A stretch of DNA of 64,000 bases from Verrucomicrobiota bacterium (GCA_020831635.1 JAFIGC010000010.1:1-64000), one strand, 5' to 3'; positions 26,032 to 34,867 are shown, counted from the first letter of the stretch. Numbers and translations: made by a program. Notes: generated by a model from the letters alone, not told the origin.

Positions 26032-27282
26032 TCACTCTCCTCCCGCGGCGCGGTAAAGCGCTTGAATATCCTCGGGAGGAAGGGCCGCGGAAAAAATCAT
26101 CACTTCGTCCAACATGCCCTGAAAAGATCCCGCGTACCCGCGCCCCAGCACCAGGGGAGCGGACGAGGCCCGGGCCCGGTCGAACTGGGCATCGGCTTCC
26201 GCGACTTGTTCACCATTCATGTACCATCGAAGTTTGCCGCCAGTCAAATCGCGCACCACCGCCAAATGGGTCCATTCCCGAAGGGGGATCTCTTTTTCCG
26301 AGTTGAAGCCCTGATACGGGTGACTGTTGCCGCCCGCGGTTCCGTAATAATAGTTCAACCGCCCGTCCGGCTCCAAGGTAATGGTCCCCTCCCCCCCATA
26401 GGCTTTGTTCAGCGGATTGCGTCTCGCATCCAACACGTCGGGATAAATCCAAAAGGCAATGGTTTGGTCCCCGGTGATTTGCAGGGATTCGTCGTTGCCC
26501 ACCACCACCCGGTCCTGTCCCCCGTCAAACTGCATGGCCGCGCCCTTTTTTCCGCGCGCCACCCATTCCGCCCCGTGCGGAACCCCATGGTTGCGGGCCC
26601 GGCTCGAATCAGGCACCCGGTTGCGCATGCGTTCGAACCGATCAAATGACAAATGGAGTGCGAGTTGCGGCGCGTATTTATTCATGACCGGTACCACCGG
26701 AGCATGTGGGGCGGGCATCCGGGGAGTGTCCGCGTCCTCCCGAATGGCCTTGATCATCTCCCGCATCTGTTGCAACTCCTCGTTGGCCGCCACGGCACGA
26801 CGTTCCTCTTGCACGGTCAATGCCTTTTCGATTTGTCCCTCGCGGGTCAGCCGACGTTGCAATTGTTCCAAAGCCTGATCATAGCCTTGGTAGAGATTGA
26901 CCATCCGCTCAGCCCGGTTCTGCAATTGCTCGTCATAGAGCCGTTGCCAAGTGTCCTGCAAGCGGGCGAAGTCCGGATTTTCGCTCAAAGGCGGGCCAAC
27001 GGGTTCGGGGGTCTCCTCCTCGAATTTCCTCATGGTTTCCCGCAACAACAGCACCTTGTCCAAATCCCCTTCCTCCACCGCCTGATTGGCCAAATTGCCA
27101 ATGGAACCGATGTACATCCGCTTGAGAGATTCGACTTCATGATGGAAGCGCTGATCAATCACCTCGGTTTGCATTTTCAAATAATCCTTGAACTCCTCTA
27201 GCTCGGCCGCAAACAAGTCAGCCGGAGCGATCCAAAAAATGACCGCGGTCAGGGTAATGCGAAAAAAATCACAGGATTTCAT
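26032..27282 (-). CDS. Secreted coiled-coil protein with LamG-like C-terminal domain
   Basis: A 416-aa protein with a signal peptide (ITLTAVIFWIAPADLFAAEL), a long alpha-helical region of about residues 28-190 (VESLKRMYIGSIGNL, EEGDLDKVLLLRETM, LQRRLTREGQIEKALTVQEE), and a C-terminal LamG/concanavalin-like domain from about residue 205 (LALHLSFDRFER, MQFDGGQDRVVVG, TIAFWIYPDV, WTHLAVVRDL, GMLDEVMIFSAAL). This architecture is frequent in Verrucomicrobiota and Planctomycetota and probably binds carbohydrate outside the cell. It lies between rex and the GT-C gene. Confidence 0.8.
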   Translation of the reverse strand: MKSCDFFRITLTAVIFWIAPADLFAAELEEFKDYLKMQTEVIDQRFHHEVESLKRMYIGSIGNLANQAVEEGDLDKVLLLRETMRKFEEETPEPVGPPLSENPDFARLQDTWQRLYDEQLQNRAERMVNLYQGYDQALEQLQRRLTREGQIEKALTVQEERRAVAANEELQQMREMIKAIREDADTPRMPAPHAPVVPVMNKYAPQLALHLSFDRFERMRNRVPDSSRARNHGVPHGAEWVARGKKGAAMQFDGGQDRVVVGNDESLQITGDQTIAFWIYPDVLDARRNPLNKAYGGEGTITLEPDGRLNYYYGTAGGNSHPYQGFNSEKEIPLREWTHLAVVRDLTGGKLRWYMNGEQVAEADAQFDRARASSAPLVLGRGYAGSFQGMLDEVMIFSAALPPEDIQALYRAAGGE

Positions 27283-27301
27283 TCAGTCCTCCGGTAGACG
27301 T

Positions 27302-27982
27302 TTAGGTGAGGGATTTCATTTGGCCGGCCCGGTTTTTGCCCAAGGCATAGGCGAGCTCCTGCAGGCTTTCCATGATTCGGGCATCCACCACTTGCACGCC
27401 CTTGGGCACATGCACGTGTTTGTAAGCCAGATTCAAAATGGCGCGGATCCCCGCGTCCACCATGGCATCCGCAACCGATTGCGCGGCCTGAAACGGTACC
27501 GCGATCAGTCCGATGTCAATGGTCAGCTTTTGAGACAAGGTTTTCAATTCCTCCACGGGTTTGACCTCCACGTCGCCAAAGGTTTTGCCGAAGAGGGCGG
27601 GATCGCGGTCAAACAGCCCGCAAATTTCAAAGCCCCGCTCCGTAAAAGCGCCGTGTTCCGCCAAGGCCCGGCCCAAATGCCCGGCCCCCACGATCACCAC
27701 CCGGTGCACGATGTCCGCCCCGAGAATCTGGCGCAACACCGCCTCCAACTGCACGATCTCATACCCTTTTTTGGAGATGCCGCTCAACTCCATGTGCGAC
27801 AGATCCTGCCGCACCGTCGAACTGGTCAACCCCAACGCATCCGCGATTTGATGGGACGACGCCCAGGTCACGCCTTCGTCGCGAAGCTCCTGCACATGCA
27901 CAAGATACTTCGGCAACCTGCGGATCACCGGGTTGGGAATATGGTTGTTGGCACGGGATGTGGATGAAGCTGAAGAAGGCAT
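27302..27982 (-). CDS. rex: Redox-sensing transcriptional repressor Rex
   Basis: A 226-aa repressor that senses the NADH/NAD+ ratio. The N-terminal winged helix (PNPVIRRLPKYLVHVQELR, TSSTVRQDLSHM) is followed by a Rossmann domain (VVIVGAGHLGRALAEHGAF near residue 92, FEICGLFDRDPALFG) and the domain-swap region IDIGLIAVPFQAAQSV. Typical Rex is 210-225 aa. The ATG at 27982 is preferred; a TTG three codons upstream is possible. It controls fermentation and respiration genes in many bacteria. I saw no clear TTGTGAAnnnnnnTTCACAA operator in the flanking region, so its targets are probably elsewhere. Confidence 0.92.
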   Translation of the reverse strand: MPSSASSTSRANNHIPNPVIRRLPKYLVHVQELRDEGVTWASSHQIADALGLTSSTVRQDLSHMELSGISKKGYEIVQLEAVLRQILGADIVHRVVIVGAGHLGRALAEHGAFTERGFEICGLFDRDPALFGKTFGDVEVKPVEELKTLSQKLTIDIGLIAVPFQAAQSVADAMVDAGIRAILNLAYKHVHVPKGVQVVDARIMESLQELAYALGKNRAGQMKSLT

Positions 27983-28105
27983 AGACACCAATCATGGCAG
28001 ATAAACCGCGCCGGGTAAAGGGTTACGTCAAAATTTTATCGAAAGATTTCAAGTCGCCCGCATTCCCCGCTTGCGCTTCCGTCCCGGTCATGCTACCGAA
28101 ACCGC

Positions 28106-28717
28106 ATGATGAACTTTGTCGCTTTTGATCTCGAAACCACCGGCATCCAGCCGGAAACCGATGCCATTGTCGAAATTGGCGCGGTCAAATTTGTCGAGGG
28201 GCTGCCCCAAAGCCCCTTCTCCGCCCTCGTCAACCCCGGCTGTGAAATTCCCGCCGACGCGATTGCCGTCCACGGCATCACCAACGAGGAAGTCCGCCCC
28301 CAGCCGCCCATCCGCGAATTTCTCGGCCCCTTGGCCGATTATTGCGGGGACCTTCCCCTGGTGGCCCACAACGCCCGCTTCGACTTCAAATTTCTCGAAG
28401 CCGCCATCAAAAAAGAAAAAGGCAAGGCCCCCAAAGGCGTGGTCCTCGACACCTACACCCTCTCCAAAAAAGTGTTTCCCGGGCTCCTGAATTACCGCCT
28501 CGAAACCCTGACCCGCCATTTCGATTTCCCCAACACCGTGTTCCATCGCGCCTACGAAGACGCCGAATACTGCGGGAAAATCTTTCTGCGCATTCTCGAA
28601 ACCCTCGAGAAAAACCGCCTGTCCATTTCCGTTCCCGCTCTGCTGGACCTTTCGGAAATGAAAGAATTGCGTTTCCCGCAAATCGCCGTCCAAGCCGAAC
28701 AGCTCGGCTTGTTTTAG
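28106..28717 (+). CDS. DnaQ-like 3'-5' exonuclease
   Basis: A 203-aa DEDDh exonuclease. ExoI is FVAFDLETTGIQPETD at the N-terminus (Asp8, Glu10 and Thr), ExoII is VAHNARFDFKFLE near residue 92, and ExoIII is HRAYEDAEYCG near residue 149 with the His and Asp. The size and single domain match stand-alone PolIII epsilon-type proofreading proteins and exonuclease-like RNase T relatives. The role could be proofreading, repair or RNA processing. The gene is alone between rex and the Mrp operon, with a repeat-rich stretch downstream. Confidence 0.85.
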   Translation: MMNFVAFDLETTGIQPETDAIVEIGAVKFVEGLPQSPFSALVNPGCEIPADAIAVHGITNEEVRPQPPIREFLGPLADYCGDLPLVAHNARFDFKFLEAAIKKEKGKAPKGVVLDTYTLSKKVFPGLLNYRLETLTRHFDFPNTVFHRAYEDAEYCGKIFLRILETLEKNRLSISVPALLDLSEMKELRFPQIAVQAEQLGLF

Positions 28718-29083
28718 AAAAAACTTTGTCTGAAGCTTTGTCGGAAACTTTGTCGATTTTCCTCGCATCCCCTCCGTGCCTTTGTGCCTCTGTGAGAGCC
28801 AATCACCCATGATGCGTGCGGAATGCGGTTCCGTCTAAAAGGTTGTTTTAAGTTCTGGAATCCTGTTCAACCCTTCGGGAAGCCAACCACTGAGCACACT
28901 GATAATCACTGAGCCCGTACGATGGAAATTGTAGATTTTCCACAACCCAAGATCAGTGTGTATCAGTGTTTTCAGTGGTTCATTCCTGACCTACGCTTCA
29001 CGCGGTCGGGTCAAAATCTCACGCTTCTGGATTGCCTGAAACGAGATCGGTCTCTATGGTTCCCCAAAAAACCCGCCACAAAC
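28718..29083. other. Intergenic repeat-rich region upstream of the Mrp operon
   Basis: It contains an acttigtct-type word run (about 28727-28758, aaactttgtcgat), a CTCCGTGCCTTTGTGCCTCTGTG block (about 28769-28797), and an AAGATCAGTGTGTATCAGTG...CAGTGGTT block (about 28950-28983). A palindromic ACTGAGCACACTG..CACTGAG word lies near 28890. The same words recur at several other intergenic sites. No gene or clear promoter is seen. Confidence 0.55.
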
Positions 29084-29614
29084 ATGCAGCCTCCCCATGA
29101 ATCCAGAACGGACATCCCCGCACCCCCGACACGCTTGATCCGCGTGGCGGGCACCTTCGCGCTTGCCCTCATCCTCTGGCAAATTTGCACGGGCCACGAC
29201 CCGGCGGGCTGGATCCTCGGCCTGCCCGCCGCCTGCATTTTCACGTACATTGTCGTGAAAAACAACGAGGAGGCCCACCACCTCCACTTCAGGGCCCTGC
29301 CCGCGTTTTTGCTCTATTTTCTCACCCAATCCTTTCGCTCTGGCCTCGACGTGGCCCATCGGGCCCTGCACCCCGAACGCGAAATCAACCCCGGCTTTTG
29401 CACCTATCCGGCCCGACTGCCCGAAGGCACCCCCCAAGCCGTTTTCGCCAACATGATCAGCCTGCTGCCCGGCACCCTGAGTTGGTCGCTGGTGGACGGC
29501 GTCCACAAGGTCCACCTCCTCTCCGGTCACCCCTTGGTCCTCGAAGAACTCGCGCAACTGGAATCCCGGGTGGGCAAACTCTTTGGCATCGAACTTTCGG
29601 AGGAACTGTTTTGA
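29084..29614 (+). CDS. mrpE: Mrp/Mnh cation antiporter subunit E
   Basis: A 176-aa membrane protein of the MnhE/MrpE family: two or three N-terminal hydrophobic segments (LIRVAGTFALALILWQI, GWILGLPAACIFTYIVV), then the family's SFRSGLDVAHRALHPEREINPG and MISLLPGTLSWSL motifs and a cytoplasmic tail. Mrp complexes are multi-subunit Na+(Li+)/H+ antiporters. It is the first gene of the operon and its TGA overlaps the TTG start of the next gene. The chosen ATG at 29084 excludes an upstream extension that lies in repeats. Confidence 0.88.
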   Translation: MQPPHESRTDIPAPPTRLIRVAGTFALALILWQICTGHDPAGWILGLPAACIFTYIVVKNNEEAHHLHFRALPAFLLYFLTQSFRSGLDVAHRALHPEREINPGFCTYPARLPEGTPQAVFANMISLLPGTLSWSLVDGVHKVHLLSGHPLVLEELAQLESRVGKLFGIELSEELF

Positions 29615-29961
29615 TTCCCGAACGCTTTGCCACCCTCGCCGCCTTCGCCATCCTCTGCACCCTGTTGCTGGCGTTCATCCGCGTGTGCCGCGGCCCCACC
29701 GCAGAGGACCGCCTCCTCGGCATTCAATCCTTCGGCACCGTGGGCACCGCCGTGGTCATCCTGCTTTCCCTCGAAGGCCACCGCCCCGGCTTCCTCGACG
29801 TGGCCCTGATCATGGCCATGCTCGCCGCCGTCACCATCATCACCTTCACCCGCATCCTGCCCGGCGCCGGGGATGTGGACCCCGATACCGAACCCCATTT
29901 GGAATCAACGGGCGACCCGACTTCGGACGCGACCCCGAACCCGGGAGACCCGTCCCCATGA
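29611..29961 (+). CDS. mrpF: Mrp/Mnh cation antiporter subunit F
   Basis: A 116-aa protein with three TM segments: FATLAAFAILCTLLLAFIRV, the conserved CRGPTAEDRLLGIQSFGTVG, and DVALIMAMLAAVTIITFTRIL. This is the MrpF pattern, usually about 90 aa; the extra C-terminal about 25 residues are hydrophilic and Pro/Asp-rich. Translation appears to start at a TTG within a TTGA overlap with mrpE. Confidence 0.86.
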   Translation: MIPERFATLAAFAILCTLLLAFIRVCRGPTAEDRLLGIQSFGTVGTAVVILLSLEGHRPGFLDVALIMAMLAAVTIITFTRILPGAGDVDPDTEPHLESTGDPTSDATPNPGDPSP

Positions 29962-30260
29962 TTGTACTGGAACTCCTCTCCGCCTTCCTCATTTGCCTCG
30001 GCATTTTCTTCTTTTTCGCCTCCGCCGTGGGTCTGTTGCGCTTCCCCGACACCCTCTGTCGCATGCACGCCCTCGCCAAAGCCGACAATTTGGCCCTGGG
30101 CTGCGTGATCATGGGGGCGATGCTGCGCCAAACCGATCTTTACGCGGTGGGCAAACTGCTGCTCATCTGGGTCGTCACCTTGCTTTCCTCCGCCACCGGC
30201 GGCTTTCTCCTCGCACAACGCATCCGCCGCAAGAATCTGGCCTTGGAAAGGGACATATGA
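29958..30260 (+). CDS. mrpG: Mrp/Mnh cation antiporter subunit G
   Basis: A 100-aa membrane protein with the MnhG signature FFFASAVGLLRFPDTLCRMH followed by KADNLALGCVIMGAML and WVVTLLSSATGGFLLAQ, giving three TM segments. The start is in an ATGA overlap with mrpF. It completes the EFG module of the antiporter. Confidence 0.9.
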   Translation: MIVLELLSAFLICLGIFFFFASAVGLLRFPDTLCRMHALAKADNLALGCVIMGAMLRQTDLYAVGKLLLIWVVTLLSSATGGFLLAQRIRRKNLALERDI

Positions 30261-31228
30261 GTCCGGGCCTGGTGTTCGATACCGTCCTGGCTTTTTCCCT
30301 GGTGGTCCTCGCGGTCATCACCTTGCGCCAGCGTACCCCCGGCGAAGCCGTGGTGCAGTTGATGATTTTCGGGCTCTTGCTGGCTCTCTCCTGGTTGCGG
30401 GTGGACGCCCCGGACCTGGCCCTCACCGAAGCGGCCATCGGGTCCGGCGTCACCGGTGCCCTCCTGCTCGCGGCCCTGCGGCGCACGGGCTTTGGCAAAC
30501 CCTTCCCCGCCCCCGTCTCCGCATGGCTCCGCTACCCGGTCACCCTCGGATGCGCCGTGCTGGGCCTGATCCTGAGTCTGGTCGTGATGCAATCCTGGCA
30601 CCACCCCGCCGGGCTGACCGAGCTGACCCGGCAATACATGCCGGAAACCGGCACCGAAAACCCCGTCACCGCCGTGATTCTCAACTACCGCGCCTACGAC
30701 ACCCTGCTCGAAATCGGGGTCCTTTTAGTGGCCGCCCTCAGCGTGTACACCCTTTCCGGTCCCGCCTCCGGCACCCCCGTCAAACCGCCCGGCCCCATTT
30801 TCCGCTTTTACATGCGCATCATGACCCCCGTGTTTTGGCTGGTCGTCCCCTACATGGTCTGGGTGGGCGGACGCGCCCCCGGCGGCGCTTTTCAGGCCGG
30901 AGCCCTGCTTTCCGGACTCGGAGCCCTCACTCTCCTCGGTCCCAGCCCTTGGCCCATGCGCCTCCGTCGCCGCGTGGTCCGCTGGGGACTCACCCTCGGA
31001 TTCACCCTCTTCCTCGCCGCCGCCGCATGGATGTGGCAACACGGCAACTTCCTGGGCTATCCCCCCGAGCAGGCCAAAAACTGGATCCTGCTCATCGAAA
31101 TCGCCTGCACCCTCAGCATCGGCATCTCTCTCACCGTCATGTTCGCCGGCTGCGCGGGCTGGCTGCACGAAGACCCCAAAATCGCCCCCGAGTCCGCCGC
31201 GCAAGCTCCGAAAAGGAGGCACCCCTGA
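30257..31228 (+). CDS. Fused MbhD (DUF4040)-like and MnhB-like antiporter subunit
   Basis: A 323-aa membrane protein. Residues 1-75 resemble the DUF4040/MbhD domain found at the C-terminus of MrpA (VVQLMIFGLLLALSWLRVDAPD, LTEAAIGSGVTGALLLAALR). The second half resembles MnhB (IMTPVFWLVVPYMVWVGGRAPGGAFQAGALLSG). In ordinary Mrp operons these are part of MrpA and a separate MrpB. Here they are one chain, and a full-length MrpA is not found, a configuration related to group 2 Mrp and Mbh-type complexes. Start and stop overlap the neighbours. Confidence 0.8.
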   Translation: MSPGLVFDTVLAFSLVVLAVITLRQRTPGEAVVQLMIFGLLLALSWLRVDAPDLALTEAAIGSGVTGALLLAALRRTGFGKPFPAPVSAWLRYPVTLGCAVLGLILSLVVMQSWHHPAGLTELTRQYMPETGTENPVTAVILNYRAYDTLLEIGVLLVAALSVYTLSGPASGTPVKPPGPIFRFYMRIMTPVFWLVVPYMVWVGGRAPGGAFQAGALLSGLGALTLLGPSPWPMRLRRRVVRWGLTLGFTLFLAAAAWMWQHGNFLGYPPEQAKNWILLIEIACTLSIGISLTVMFAGCAGWLHEDPKIAPESAAQAPKRRHP

Positions 31229-31545
31229 TGCCGTCTCCCGCCCTGATTTACGCCCTTGCCGGCATCTGGATCACCGTCATCGGCCTGCGCAGCGTGCTGG
31301 TGGAAGAGGACTTCTTCCGTAAAATCATCGCCTCGAACATCTTGGGCAGCGGCGTATTCCTCGTGCTCGTGGCCATGGCCCGACGCAATCCCGACCTCAA
31401 TGTCCCCCCCGACCCCGTCCCCCACGGCATGATTCTCACCGGCATCGTCGTCGCCGTCAGCGCCACCGCCCTCATGCTCGCCCTGTTGGGTCACCTCAAT
31501 GATCTCGAAAAAAACAAACATCAAAGCCAGGAGGACGACACATGA
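31228..31545 (+). CDS. mrpC: Mrp/Mnh cation antiporter subunit C (NuoK-like)
   Basis: A 105-aa three-TM subunit homologous to NuoK. The pattern is IYALAGIWITVIGLRSVL, then RKIIASNILGSGVFLVLVAM, then the DPVPHGMILTGIVVAVSATALML block that marks MnhC. Its start overlaps the previous stop (TGATG). Confidence 0.9.
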   Translation: MPSPALIYALAGIWITVIGLRSVLVEEDFFRKIIASNILGSGVFLVLVAMARRNPDLNVPPDPVPHGMILTGIVVAVSATALMLALLGHLNDLEKNKHQSQEDDT

Positions 31546-33086
31546 TGCCGCCCCCTTGGTTGTTGACCCTGCCGGTGGTCCTGCCGCTGACCTTTGGCAT
31601 TCTCACCCTGCTCTTCCCCTCCGATTGGCTGGCTCGGGCCGGACGCCATGGAGCCCTGCTCTGCGCCGCCACCGTGGTGCCCTGCACCCGCTGGATCTGG
31701 CAGGCCGGCTCCCTGCATCAGTCTCTCGGCGGCTGGGTCGCCCCCCTGGGCATTGACCTCTACTTGGACGGCATGGCCTGTCTCTTCCTGATTTTCGGGG
31801 CCCTCATGGGCCTGGGCATCAGCTTTTACGCCGCCGCCTATTTCCCGCCCTCTCCCGACGGCGCCCGCACCCGCAACGACCTGTTCTGGCCCCTCTGGTT
31901 CGTCACCTGGGGCGGCATCAACTCCCTGTTTCTGACCCTCGACCTCTTTAACATTTACGTCACCCTCGAACTCATCAGCGTCGCCGGCGTGGGCCTGATC
32001 CTCATCGCCGGCACCCCCGGCGCCACCCGCGCCGCACTCCAATATCAAATGCAGGCCCTCATCGCCGGCCTCGTCTATCTGCTCGGCGTCGGACTCATCT
32101 ACAACGTCGTCGGCACCCTCGACCTGCAACTCATGGGCGCGGAACTCCAACCCGGCCCCATGAAAAACATGGGCATGGCCCTGATGACCTCCGGCATCCT
32201 CATCAAAGCCGCCCTCTTTCCCATGCATTTTTGGCTGCCCCGCGCCCACGCCGACGCCCCCGCTCCCGTCAGCGCCGTGCTGTCCGGACTCGTGGTCACC
32301 GTCGCCTTCGTCATTCTCACCCGCATATGGTTCGCCGGACTCCACCGCCTCGCCCCCTTTCTCCTCCCCCGCCTTCTCGGCGGGCTCGGCGCCACCGGCA
32401 TCCTCTGGGGCGGCATACTCGCCCTTCGCCAGACCCGCCTCAAACGCGTCCTCGCCTACTCCACCGTCAGCCAGATCGGCTATCTTTTCCTCGTCTTCGC
32501 CCTCACCTTCCACGACGCCCCCGGTCAAGGCCTGGTCTGGACCGGAGCCGTCTATCTCGCCATTTCCCACGGACTCGCCAAAGGCGCCGCCTTTATGGCC
32601 GCCGGATACCTGCAAAAGGCCGAAGGCAGCGACAGCCTGCAACACCTACGCGGATGCGCCCGCAAACACCCCGTCGCCGTCATGGTCCTCGCCGTCGCCT
32701 CTATCAACCTCATGGGCCTCCCCCCCTCCACCGGCTTTATCGGAAAATGGATGATGCTCAAAGCCTCCTTTTACACCCAACAATGGATGCTCGCCGTGGT
32801 CATGCTCGGGGGCGGACTCCTCGCCGCCGCCTACCTGTTCCGCGTGTTCGAAATCCTCCTGCAGCCCGCCGAAACCGAATTCGACAAAACCCAATCCGAC
32901 GCCCCCCAAACCGAAAAGAAACCCACCGCCCTTGGATATTCGCCCCGCGGCATGCTCATCCCCGCCATGCTCCTGGCCCTCGCCACCCTCGTGCCCGTCC
33001 TCTTCATCACCGCCCCCGAAGCCCTTCTCCGCATCGGCGCCCCCGTGCCCTTCACCGATTTCATCAGCCCCGGAGGCGCGCCATGA
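31542..33086 (+). CDS. mrpD: Mrp/Mnh cation antiporter subunit D (NuoM/N-like)
   Basis: A 514-aa, about 14-TM proton-pumping-type subunit of the NuoL/M/N family. The core is visible: LFNIYVTLELISVAGVGLI, ALFPMHFWLPRAHADAPAPV with the conserved Lys/His region, TRLKRVLAYSTVSQIGYLFL, HGLAKGAAFMAAGYLQ and GLPPSTGFIGKWMM. It forms the ion path of the antiporter. It overlaps mrpC (ATGA) and the next mrpD-type gene (ATGA). Confidence 0.9.
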   Translation: MMPPPWLLTLPVVLPLTFGILTLLFPSDWLARAGRHGALLCAATVVPCTRWIWQAGSLHQSLGGWVAPLGIDLYLDGMACLFLIFGALMGLGISFYAAAYFPPSPDGARTRNDLFWPLWFVTWGGINSLFLTLDLFNIYVTLELISVAGVGLILIAGTPGATRAALQYQMQALIAGLVYLLGVGLIYNVVGTLDLQLMGAELQPGPMKNMGMALMTSGILIKAALFPMHFWLPRAHADAPAPVSAVLSGLVVTVAFVILTRIWFAGLHRLAPFLLPRLLGGLGATGILWGGILALRQTRLKRVLAYSTVSQIGYLFLVFALTFHDAPGQGLVWTGAVYLAISHGLAKGAAFMAAGYLQKAEGSDSLQHLRGCARKHPVAVMVLAVASINLMGLPPSTGFIGKWMMLKASFYTQQWMLAVVMLGGGLLAAAYLFRVFEILLQPAETEFDKTQSDAPQTEKKPTALGYSPRGMLIPAMLLALATLVPVLFITAPEALLRIGAPVPFTDFISPGGAP

Positions 33087-34759
33087 TGACCTCCGCCTGG
33101 ACTTCCCCCTGGCTCCTCCCCCTCGCGGCCCTCTTCCCCCTACTGCTCGCGGCTCTCCCCGCCATCCCCGCCCTCCGCCGCCACCAGTTGCATTTGCTCC
33201 CCATCGCCGCCATTCCCGCCCTGTGGGCCGGACTTTTCGTACCCGACGAAGCCACCGTCACCCTCACCCACGCCCTCATGGAATCCACCTGGACCATGGA
33301 TCATCTCGGGCGCGTTTTTCAACTCTTCACCGCCTTCGGCTGGCTGGTCGCCGGCCTCTTTTCCATATCCTATCTCCGGGATCATCCCCGCAAAGGCCCC
33401 TTCGCGATCCCCTTTCTGCTCGCCATGTCCGGCAACCTCCTTCTCCCCACCGCTGCCGACGCGGTCACCTTTTACACCGGATTCGGGGTCATGAGCTTCG
33501 CTTCCTGGGGACTCGTCGTACACGCCGGCACCCCCGAAGCCCGACGGGCCGGACGCGTCTACATGACCCTGGTGCTCCTCGGCGAACTCATGGTCTTTCC
33601 CGGCCTCGTCAAAGGCACCCTTTGGGCCGAATCCTCCCTCCTGTCCGCCATCCGCACCCACTGGACCCTCGACCCCGATCCGCGCTTCCAGATTGCCCTC
33701 ATCTTTTTCGGATTCGCCCTCAAAGCCGGACTCTTTCCCTTCCACTTCTGGTTGCCCCTCGCCCACCCCGCCGCGCCCGCGCCCGCCAGCGCCGTCTTGT
33801 CCGGTTGCATGATCAAAGCCGGACTCCTCGCGTGGTTGCGACTGCTCCCGCTCGGCGAATTCGCCATGCCCATCCTCGGACAAACCATCACCCTGCTCGC
33901 CGGAACCAGCATGATCGGCGCCCTCGTCATCGGCCTCACCCAGACCCATCCCAAAGCCCTGCTCGCCTACTCCAGCCTCAGCAAAATGGGCATGATGATG
34001 CTCTTGCTCGCCCCGGCCATGATCGAACCCCAACTCGCCCCCGCCGCCATTGCCGCCGTCCTCGTCTACGCCACCTTCCACTCCCTCCACAAAAGTGCCC
34101 TCTTCCTCGGAACCGCCCTCCCCCCCTCCCGCGGAAAAACCGGCCTCATGATCCTCCTCTGCGCCTCCTTCGCCGGCCTCCCCTTTCTCTCCGGCGCCCT
34201 CGCCAAAACCTCCGTCAAAACCCTCCTCGACCACCCCGCCTTCCCCAACGGACAACCCTTCGCCCCCCTCTTCGCCCTCAGCGCCCTCTTAACCCTCCTC
34301 CTAATGTTCCGCTTCCTCCTCTTAACACAACTCCGCCCTTCAAACTCCAAGCCCCAAGCTCCCAGCTCCCAGCTCCCAGCTCCCCACTCCGCACTCTCCT
34401 GGACTCTCGCCGTCCTCGCCGCCCTGCTCTTCCCGCTTTTGGCCCAACACTTTGACCTCTCCACCAACCCCGGCTACGCCTACCGACCCGTAACCGCCCT
34501 CACCGCCGAGCCCGCCCTGTGGGGCGGCCTCCTCCTCATCGCAGTTTGGGCCATTTTCAAACCCAAACTCCCCTTTCACATTCCCCCCGGCGACCTCCTC
34601 AACCTCCTCCCCCGCATCTCCCGCCCCTGGCTCGCCCGCATGGAGACCCTGCTCGAAGAAACCGAAACCCGCCTCAACGGCGCCCCCGGCGGCCTCGCCT
34701 ACCTGATCATCACCCTGCTCCTCGTCGGACTCATGGTCTCATTCAGCGCGCTGATTTGA
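33083..34759 (+). CDS. Second MrpD/NuoL-like antiporter subunit
   Basis: A 558-aa NuoL/M/N-family subunit, paralogue of the gene before it. The core includes IALIFFGFALKAGLFPFHFW, HPAAPAPASAVLSGCMIKAG, KALLAYSSLSKMGMMML and FHSLHKSALFLG. It probably takes the place of the missing MrpA N-terminal region as the second proton or cation channel. Residues about 418-440 are encoded by a tandem 7-base repeat (RPSNSKPQAPSSQLPAPHSA), a proline/serine-rich stretch between TM segments, apparently inserted in frame. It is the last gene of the operon. Confidence 0.8.
   Translation: MMTSAWTSPWLLPLAALFPLLLAALPAIPALRRHQLHLLPIAAIPALWAGLFVPDEATVTLTHALMESTWTMDHLGRVFQLFTAFGWLVAGLFSISYLRDHPRKGPFAIPFLLAMSGNLLLPTAADAVTFYTGFGVMSFASWGLVVHAGTPEARRAGRVYMTLVLLGELMVFPGLVKGTLWAESSLLSAIRTHWTLDPDPRFQIALIFFGFALKAGLFPFHFWLPLAHPAAPAPASAVLSGCMIKAGLLAWLRLLPLGEFAMPILGQTITLLAGTSMIGALVIGLTQTHPKALLAYSSLSKMGMMMLLLAPAMIEPQLAPAAIAAVLVYATFHSLHKSALFLGTALPPSRGKTGLMILLCASFAGLPFLSGALAKTSVKTLLDHPAFPNGQPFAPLFALSALLTLLLMFRFLLLTQLRPSNSKPQAPSSQLPAPHSALSWTLAVLAALLFPLLAQHFDLSTNPGYAYRPVTALTAEPALWGGLLLIAVWAIFKPKLPFHIPPGDLLNLLPRISRPWLARMETLLEETETRLNGAPGGLAYLIITLLLVGLMVSFSALI
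34338..34394 (+). repeat. In-frame AGCTCCC tandem repeat inside an mrpD-type gene
   Basis: A run of the 7-base unit AGCTCCC with imperfect flanks (tccaagccccaagctcccagc...), clearest at 34355-34385. It has the look of the low-complexity text seen between genes elsewhere in the window, but here it lies inside a coding region and keeps the frame, producing a hydrophilic Pro/Ser-rich loop between hydrophobic segments. Confidence 0.7.
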
Positions 34760-34769
34760 GAATCAGGGG

Positions 34770-34850
34770 ACGGGAGCGCCGGTCTCCGCACCGGCAGGGG
34801 CGAAGGGGGCACGGGAGCGCCGGTCGCCGCACCGGCAGGGGCGCAGGGGG
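34770..34850 (+). repeat. Two tandem copies of the GGGAGCGCCGGTCTCC repeat
   Basis: Copies at 34770-34809 and 34811-34850 differ at a few positions (TCTCC versus TCGCC, gcgaag versus gcgcag). An inverted copy lies at 859-899. Confidence 0.7.
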
Positions 34851-34867
34851 GAGGCCTTTAAAGAGTT

